Source: Candidatus Paceibacterota bacterium
Lineage (GTDB): Bacteria > Patescibacteriota > Minisyncoccia > Phycocordibacterales > CAINVO01
Length of the DNA: 9,162 nt
Reading direction: 5' to 3'
NCBI GenBank assembly: GCA_028714275.1
Contig: JAQTMP010000030.1
Span: 1-9,162, forward strand
A program made the position numbers and the translations under genes. Under the pieces are notes generated by a model, which worked only from the letters and a program-made list of their open reading frames with translations, made no database searches and was not told the origin of the DNA. Position 1 is the stretch's first letter. The number at the start of each line of letters is the position of its first letter. Below, one piece after another: positions 4,536 to 9,162 of this stretch.

Positions 4536-6410
4536 ATGGCTCGTGAAAATATTGTCACTTATTTTGCTGAAACGGATGCCCGCAATAAGCGTATTCCTTT
4601 TGGCATAAAGCGCGAGGATCGGTCGCGTCATATGTACGTCATCGGAAAGACGGGTATGGGAAAGTCGACGCTCCTCGAAAATATGGCTGTACAGGATATT
4701 CGCAATGGCGAAGGTTTTTGTTTTATTGACCCTCACGGCAAGTCAGCCGATCTTCTCCTCGAATATGTCCCTCAGGAGCGGATCAAGGACGTGCTCTACC
4801 TGGCGCCTTTTGATATGGAGTTCCCAATTTCTTTTAATGTCATGGAAGATGTCGGCCCGGACAAACGGCATCTTGTGGCCAACGGACTGATGAGTGCCTT
4901 TAAAAAAATCTGGGTGGATGCCTGGTCTGCCCGCATGGAGTATATTTTGAATAATATTTTGTTAGCCCTGCTCGAGTATCCGGACTCGACTCTCATCGGC
5001 GTAAACAGAATGCTCGCGGACAAGGAATATCGCAATAAGGTGGTGGCCAATATTACCGATCCATCAGTGAAAGCCTTTTGGACAGAGGAGTACGCGAAAT
5101 ACACGGAGAAATTTGCGGCTGAAGCGGCGCCGGCCATCCAAAATAAAATTGGACAATTTATTTCCAATCCGTTGGTGCGCAATATTATTGGCCAGCCAAA
5201 GTCTACTTTTGATATCCGCAAGCTGATGGACGAAAGAAAAATCCTGATCATCAACCTTTCTAAAGGAAGAATGGGGGAATCCAACGCCAACTTGCTGGGC
5301 AGCATGCTCATTACTAAAATCTACCTAGCGGCGATGTCGCGAGCGGATCTGGGTGAAGAAGAAATGAAAGGGGTTCCGCATTTTTATCTCTATGTGGATG
5401 AGTTTCAAAACTTTGCTAATGAATCTTTTGCGGATATTCTTTCTGAAGCCCGTAAATACAAGCTTGATTTGGCTGTGGCTCACCAATACATCGAGCAGAT
5501 GAGTGAGGAAGTGCGTGCGGCTGTTTTCGGTAACGTGGGTACTATGGTTACTTTTCGCGTGGGAGCTTATGATGCCGAAGTTTTGGAAAAAGAATTTGCG
5601 CCGCAATTTACCGCCGAAGATCTGGTCAATCTTGGTCGCTATCAGCTCTATTTAAAACTAATGATTGATGGGGTGAGCTCCTCTCCATTTTCTGCTACTA
5701 CTATTCCTCCGATCAAAAAGCCCGAAAAGATGTATGTGCGGGAAATCATGGAAATGTCACGCTCTACCTATGCTCGTCCTCGGGTGGATGTGGAGGATGA
5801 GATCCGCAGGTGGCATACGGAGAAGAGCGCTTCAGTGGCTGCTCAAAGCGGGTACGGTGGACGTGAGTCTGCACCAGGGGGAGGCAAGGGTGGTGATCGA
5901 GAGAACACTCGTCGAGAGGGTCAGGCTAGAGACCTGCCTCCACGCGTCAACACCAAAGAAAGCTGGCATAGAGACAATCAGCCGGCTAAGCCTGTCCAGC
6001 CAAAACCTGTAGGACAGATGCCGCAGCAGTCACAGCAGCCAGAGCGTCTGATCAGAGAAAATAATTCTCCACGGGCCATGGATGAAAGGGTAGCCAAAGA
6101 AACCGAGCTTCGCAAAGCGCTTTCCCTTGATCATCTTAAGCCAAAAGAAGTGCCTAAAAATAATGTCAAAAATACTCAAAAAAATCCAAGCCAGCAAAAC
6201 ATGTCCGCTTTGCGGGATGCTCTCCTTGCGGTGATGAAGCAACCCCCCCAGGCTGAAAAACCATCGCAGTCAATTCAAAAAACAGAAAATCCTTCAAGTA
6301 AAAACCCAGAGCCGCCCAAGGAGCCTTCCAAAGAATCTCCCAAAAAAAATCCTCCTAAAGAGGTGCCTGAAGATGTTTTAAATAATTTATTGAAAATGGA
6401 TGACAAATAG
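4536..6410 (+). CDS. TraG/VirD4-type ATPase (type IV secretion coupling-protein family)
   Basis: The first 430 residues are a RecA-like ATPase of the VirD4/TraG/TrwB group, which pumps DNA or protein through membranes in conjugation and type IV secretion. Walker A is GKTGMGKST (37-45), followed by FIDPHGKS (63-70). Walker B is FYLYVDEFQNF (283-293), with AHQY at 315-318. Residues 431-609 are low-complexity (Pro, Gln, Lys, Ser) and probably disordered, with helical islands ETELRKALSL (522-531) and SALRDALLAVM (557-567) and a charged end, VPEDVLNNLLKM. There is no N-terminal membrane segment, unlike true VirD4; the two-helix protein upstream may replace it. No relaxase or other secretion gene is visible, so the substrate is unknown. 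The ATG at 4536 follows a -10 box; an upstream in-frame start at 4386 would run through the preceding gene. The 3' end overlaps the convergent gene by 24 bases. Confidence 0.88.
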   Translation: MARENIVTYFAETDARNKRIPFGIKREDRSRHMYVIGKTGMGKSTLLENMAVQDIRNGEGFCFIDPHGKSADLLLEYVPQERIKDVLYLAPFDMEFPISFNVMEDVGPDKRHLVANGLMSAFKKIWVDAWSARMEYILNNILLALLEYPDSTLIGVNRMLADKEYRNKVVANITDPSVKAFWTEEYAKYTEKFAAEAAPAIQNKIGQFISNPLVRNIIGQPKSTFDIRKLMDERKILIINLSKGRMGESNANLLGSMLITKIYLAAMSRADLGEEEMKGVPHFYLYVDEFQNFANESFADILSEARKYKLDLAVAHQYIEQMSEEVRAAVFGNVGTMVTFRVGAYDAEVLEKEFAPQFTAEDLVNLGRYQLYLKLMIDGVSSSPFSATTIPPIKKPEKMYVREIMEMSRSTYARPRVDVEDEIRRWHTEKSASVAAQSGYGGRESAPGGGKGGDRENTRREGQARDLPPRVNTKESWHRDNQPAKPVQPKPVGQMPQQSQQPERLIRENNSPRAMDERVAKETELRKALSLDHLKPKEVPKNNVKNTQKNPSQQNMSALRDALLAVMKQPPQAEKPSQSIQKTENPSSKNPEPPKEPSKESPKKNPPKEVPEDVLNNLLKMDDK

Positions 6411-7193
6411 GCGAACATAAGCCTTGGCTAGGCCGAGCAGGGAGAGAGGAAAGTCCTTACGATAGCGTTTAACAATAGCCAGGATAGCGCCAGCCATGGC
6501 TTTCTTTTTTTGGCTGCTGACGGAGCTTGGACGTCGCCGGTAGGCGGTAAGAGGCTGTGGGTTAAGGTTGTGTTGGATATTGGCCACTCTTCCAAACTTA
6601 GCCATCCGGAGCCAGAGATCGTAGTCTTCAGCCAAGCGCATGTCTTTGAAGCCCCCGACATGGCTAAAGGTTTCTTTACGAAAAACTACGGATGAATTTA
6701 TAAACGGGTTGCGCAACAAAGCGGTGTGACGAATTTCACTGTCAGTGACGGGATTGTGATAGTGGATGAGCAGTTTGCCGGTCTCATCTATGATGTCGTT
6801 GTCTGCGGTGCCCACCAAGACGCATTCCGGGTGGGTATTTAGATAAGTGATTTGGAGCTCGAGCTTGTCTTTGGCCAGCCACAAATCATCGTCATCAATC
6901 AAAGCAATGAGGGGAGCTTTAGCGGTCTGGACCCCAAGATTGCGAGAAGGACCCGGGCCAACATTTAAACCATCTGGAGACGAAGGAATCACGAGAACCC
7001 GTTTAGTATTTTTAATAATTTCAGCCAGGACCTTTTTGGTTTGCTCATCACTGTTGTCATCCACAATAATAATTTCAAGCTCTCCGACTGTCTGAGTCAG
7101 GACGCTTTCAACTGTCTGGGCAATAAAACGCGCCCCATTATAGGTGGGGATGATAACGGAGATGACTGGAGCTGGAGTTTTTTTGTTTGGCAT
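6387..7193 (-). CDS. Family 2 glycosyltransferase
   Basis: A 268-residue GT-A fold transferase that moves a sugar from a nucleotide-sugar donor to a growing glycan at the cytoplasmic membrane face. Motifs seen are VISVIIPTYNGARFI (10-24), IIIVDDNSDE (41-50, nucleotide-binding Asp), GPSRNLGV (81-88), the metal-binding LIDDDDLW (98-105) and AEDYDLWLR (188-196) with the catalytic-base region. A C-terminal basic and hydrophobic stretch (about 242-268) may touch the membrane. Sugar and acceptor cannot be read from sequence. It is the last visible gene of the - strand cluster, 13 bases after the GT11 gene, with no Shine-Dalgarno site before its ATG. Its last 24 bases overlap the end of the ATPase gene on the other strand, and no terminator lies between them. 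Confidence 0.93.
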   Translation of the reverse strand: MPNKKTPAPVISVIIPTYNGARFIAQTVESVLTQTVGELEIIIVDDNSDEQTKKVLAEIIKNTKRVLVIPSSPDGLNVGPGPSRNLGVQTAKAPLIALIDDDDLWLAKDKLELQITYLNTHPECVLVGTADNDIIDETGKLLIHYHNPVTDSEIRHTALLRNPFINSSVVFRKETFSHVGGFKDMRLAEDYDLWLRMAKFGRVANIQHNLNPQPLTAYRRRPSSVSSQKKKAMAGAILAIVKRYRKDFPLSLLGLAKAYVRLFVIHFQ

Positions 7194-7206
7194 TTTATTT
7201 TAATGG

Positions 7207-8085
7207 CTAGAGACTGACCCACGTATTTGGAAGAACATCCTTAGTATCAACTGAAGAGTCAGCCACCCATTGCCTTGGGGCTACTACTATTTTAGCAGAT
7301 TTAGGATCAAGCCAAGCCCCCCACCAGCTAAAGGTAGAATTGGCAATGACGTGATGGTGGCAGAGAGACATCAGATGGATTTCTTCATAAGCCGGGATTT
7401 TTTCATCTGAAACGTAGACAATTTCTGTCAGCTCGGCTGGCAATATCAAGTTGTTCTTGGCCCATTCAATCTCATCGGAAAAAACAAAAACGACAGGAGC
7501 CTTTTTTGTTTCTGCCTTGGTTTCGTTCAAAATATAATCCACCGCTTTTTGATAATAAGAAGGGGAGCAAAGGCCATGCCAACTTTTATAGGTTTTATGG
7601 CTGGCATAATCGCCTCGCCTAAGGTGGATGGATATAGAGTTTTTACTTTTTAGGATTTTTTCTTTTATACTTTGACCAGACTGAGAAAGGGGCTTTTTGA
7701 GCTGGAAGTCGCTGAAGATTTGCTCGCGGAAATCCGCAAAATATTTTTCACACGGCCAGACAACCTCTAGATAAGAGTTGTCTCTAGCCTTTAATATGTC
7801 CGGGTCACAGACCAGATAATTTTTTCCCGTAATTTTTCTAAAGATTTTTCTAAAAAGTTTTTTAAATGGGGGATTGATTTTTTGCAATTCTTTTTCAGTG
7901 GCTATTTCAGCTTCAAGCTTAAAAGCGTCTAGTTCATAAAAACGGGGAGTGTCATTGGTTATTTTGCTGTAAAGGTTTGAGACATCCAGTTTGAGCTGGG
8001 ATCCGCACCTCAGAGCGGCCGCTTTTCCGGCAGCGTACTGCAGCATTTGGTTTCCAAGCCCTCCTTTTAGTCTGACGATAATCAT
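7207..8085 (-). CDS. Family 11 glycosyltransferase, probable alpha-1,2-fucosyltransferase
   Basis: The 292-residue protein matches the GT11 pattern: IIVRLKGGLGNQMLQYA (2-18), ISIHLRRGDY (151-160, the HxRRGD GDP-fucose site), FSDEIEWAK (202-210) and MSLCHHHVIANSTFSWWGAWL (239-259, with the NSTFSWW signature). Family members transfer fucose from GDP-fucose, usually in alpha-1,2 linkage to galactose, to cap surface glycans; specificity here is not proven. I chose the ATG at 8085, where the family normally begins. An in-frame TTG at 8112 would add nine residues and overlap the methyltransferase gene. With the ATG the gap is eight bases, which fits one operon. No Shine-Dalgarno site is present. 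No GDP-fucose synthesis gene is visible in the window. Confidence 0.92.
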   Translation of the reverse strand: MIIVRLKGGLGNQMLQYAAGKAAALRCGSQLKLDVSNLYSKITNDTPRFYELDAFKLEAEIATEKELQKINPPFKKLFRKIFRKITGKNYLVCDPDILKARDNSYLEVVWPCEKYFADFREQIFSDFQLKKPLSQSGQSIKEKILKSKNSISIHLRRGDYASHKTYKSWHGLCSPSYYQKAVDYILNETKAETKKAPVVFVFSDEIEWAKNNLILPAELTEIVYVSDEKIPAYEEIHLMSLCHHHVIANSTFSWWGAWLDPKSAKIVVAPRQWVADSSVDTKDVLPNTWVSL

Positions 8086-8093
8086 AAATTTTT

Positions 8094-8867
8094 CTATTTT
8101 TTTACAAACCAAAAACAGCCGCAGGCATAGTAGGCATTGTCAGCTGAGCTCAACGGGGCGTTTCTGGCTAAACCACCCTCCTTGTCCCTTTGGGGGATAA
8201 AGGCAAATTCTTTGAGAGTAAAATTGTCATCTACCACCATATCCCTCACTTGATAAGGGGAATAAATTCTATGGGCATTGTATTCTACCCTCGGCTTTCC
8301 TACGGGGGTGACAATGAGGAGAGAACCGCCAGATTTGAGCACCCTTTTTAATTCTTTAATAGCCTTGATGTCTCCATCTGGATCTATCGGGTCACCATAG
8401 CGACCTAGCCCAACGTGCTCTAGAGTGTGCATACAGGATATAGACTCAAGACTGTTACTTTCAAAAGGAAGATTCATCAAGTCTCCTTTGTTGGTTTCTA
8501 AACCATCGAGAATCAATGAGGCTGGTCTATAGTCATAGAATTTGACTGGAATAAAAGCCGACAGGTTGGCACAAAAGTGGAGGGTGGAAGAGATATCCAC
8601 ATGAAAAGCAGGGTTGATTTCCTTGACTACTCGAATAGCCCAAGCGGGATGGTAGACATAATGGCGGTCAAAAGCGGTGGTAGCAGTTTTTTCATTGGCA
8701 ATAGGGTAAAGGTCAAGCAGAGAAGTTTTAAAACGGTTAGAGCCAGTCTTTTTGAATAGAAAAAGATCTTTCAGGACCTTGGTGGTGGCAAGAGGTGCCC
8801 TAAAAGTTCTGAGAAATTTGAAAGCCATTCTACGCAATCTATATTTTCCGGCTATTTTTTTGTCCAT
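8094..8867 (-). CDS. DUF268 family methyltransferase-like protein
   Basis: The 257-residue protein has a Rossmann-type methyltransferase core. FHVDISSTLHFCANLSAFI (88-106) stands at the SAM-binding position, LPFESNSLESISCMHTLEHVG (133-153) resembles motif II with the class I H(T/V)(L/V)EH element, and GRYGDPIDPDGDIKAIKELKR (155-175) plus PVGKPRVEYNAHRIYS (188-203) are DUF268 signatures. The SAM loop lacks a clear GxGxG: it reads VDISST. Methyltransfer to a sugar or glycan is therefore likely but unproven. Relatives occur in polysaccharide gene clusters, in line with the neighbours. The N-terminus (1-23) is strongly basic. The ATG at 8867 lies 30 bases after the upstream stop, with no Shine-Dalgarno site. 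Confidence 0.85.
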   Translation of the reverse strand: MDKKIAGKYRLRRMAFKFLRTFRAPLATTKVLKDLFLFKKTGSNRFKTSLLDLYPIANEKTATTAFDRHYVYHPAWAIRVVKEINPAFHVDISSTLHFCANLSAFIPVKFYDYRPASLILDGLETNKGDLMNLPFESNSLESISCMHTLEHVGLGRYGDPIDPDGDIKAIKELKRVLKSGGSLLIVTPVGKPRVEYNAHRIYSPYQVRDMVVDDNFTLKEFAFIPQRDKEGGLARNAPLSSADNAYYACGCFWFVKK

Positions 8868-8897
8868 GTAAGTATTTTTAAGATGAAGACTATCACT

Positions 8898-9162
8898 CTA
8901 TGATATTTTTATAATATCTTTACCTTCCACTATCTCAACATTTCTACCTATGTTTTTTGTCATGGTAAAAAGATTATCCAAGGATGGATAATTATCTGTA
9001 CCAGTAAACAAGCGGGCATCGTCAATAAGAATCACGTTCCCGTTGGTCCAACTACCAAAGATAATGTCTAATTCTTTTTCTATAGGGGTATCGCCTAGGA
9101 CTGATTTGGCCGTTTTTCCGCCTGAGAAGTGCGCATCCAACCAAAAGAGGATTGGTCCTCTT
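8898..9162 (-). CDS. Polysaccharide-cluster protein of unknown function, C-terminal part (5' end outside window)
   Basis: The reading frame is open to the window edge and ends at TAG 8898-8900, so only the last 87 residues are seen. They contain FWLDAHFSGG (6-15), TPIEKEL and a hydrophobic strand ending LIDDARLF. The combination of a FWLD(A/G)H(F/Y)SGG block followed by a LIDDAR strand recalls uncharacterised proteins of glycan clusters that resemble class I methyltransferases; I recall this pattern but cannot name a domain. An in-frame TTG at 9140 is unlikely to be the start because the conserved block runs through it. It is probably co-transcribed with the DUF268 gene 30 bases downstream. 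Confidence 0.7.
   Translation of the reverse strand, partial: RGPILFWLDAHFSGGKTAKSVLGDTPIEKELDIIFGSWTNGNVILIDDARLFTGTDNYPSLDNLFTMTKNIGRNVEIVEGKDIIKIS

Noticed and set aside
8086..8112. TTG start adding nine residues to the GT11 enzyme
   Set aside because: The family normally begins at the residue encoded by ATG 8085, and the extension is a Lys-rich read of an A-tract overlapping the previous gene.
8902..8918. AT-rich hairpin GATATT/AATATC as terminator for the partial - strand gene
   Set aside because: It lies within the coding end, has no GC core or T-tract, and the next gene follows after 30 bases in the same direction.
1..9162. CRISPR array, insertion sequence or attachment site
   Set aside because: No regularly spaced direct repeats, transposase motifs or tRNA-flanking duplicated ends were seen.

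Overview
The window looks like chromosomal DNA from a member of the Candidate Phyla Radiation (Patescibacteria, Parcubacteria-like). This is an inference from four things: a divergent 16S rRNA 3' end with a helix 45 stem resembling that of other CPR members, a compact TraG/VirD4-type ATPase of the kind common in these genomes, almost no Shine-Dalgarno sites in front of the main genes, and very short or absent mRNA leaders. I could run no database search, so the taxon is not proven.

Layout. Positions 51-180 are the 3' end of a 16S rRNA on the + strand (helix 44, helix 45 and tail). Bases 1-50 do not align with 16S and may be the end of an intron or a junction. A structured spacer follows, ending in a large hairpin with a T-tract (331-428). 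Next is a promoter and a two-gene operon of tiny membrane proteins (522-662 and 659-826), each with a textbook GGAGG site, closed by a strong terminator (870-910). Then come tRNA-Ile(GAU) (939-1011), pyruvate kinase (1098-2525), a RadC/JAB-domain protein (2616-3395) followed after 12 bases by RsmI (3408-4136), an AT-rich inverted repeat (4173-4213), a 66-residue two-helix membrane protein (4312-4512) and a TraG/VirD4-like ATPase (4536-6410). From 6387 to the right edge the genes run on the - strand and form a surface-glycan cluster. In transcription order these are a partial polysaccharide-cluster protein (8898-9162), a DUF268 methyltransferase-like protein, a GT11 fucosyltransferase-like protein and a GT2 glycosyltransferase. 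The ATPase gene and the GT2 gene overlap tail to tail by 24 bases.

How the parts relate. RsmI methylates C1402 of 16S rRNA, and that base is visible here at position 53. The ATPase starts directly at its nucleotide-binding core with no membrane segments. The small two-helix protein just upstream could be its membrane partner. The - strand genes probably build and decorate a cell-surface glycan.

The most interesting signal is about translation initiation. The rRNA tail aligns without gaps to the E. coli 3' end but has no CCUCC anti-Shine-Dalgarno. The main genes lack Shine-Dalgarno sites, and two of them start 6-10 bases after a -10 box. Yet the tiny two-gene operon beside the rRNA carries two perfect GGAGG sites. 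Either this lineage has an altered initiation system with a foreign-looking operon inside it, or the rRNA tail is interrupted, degenerate or mis-assembled.
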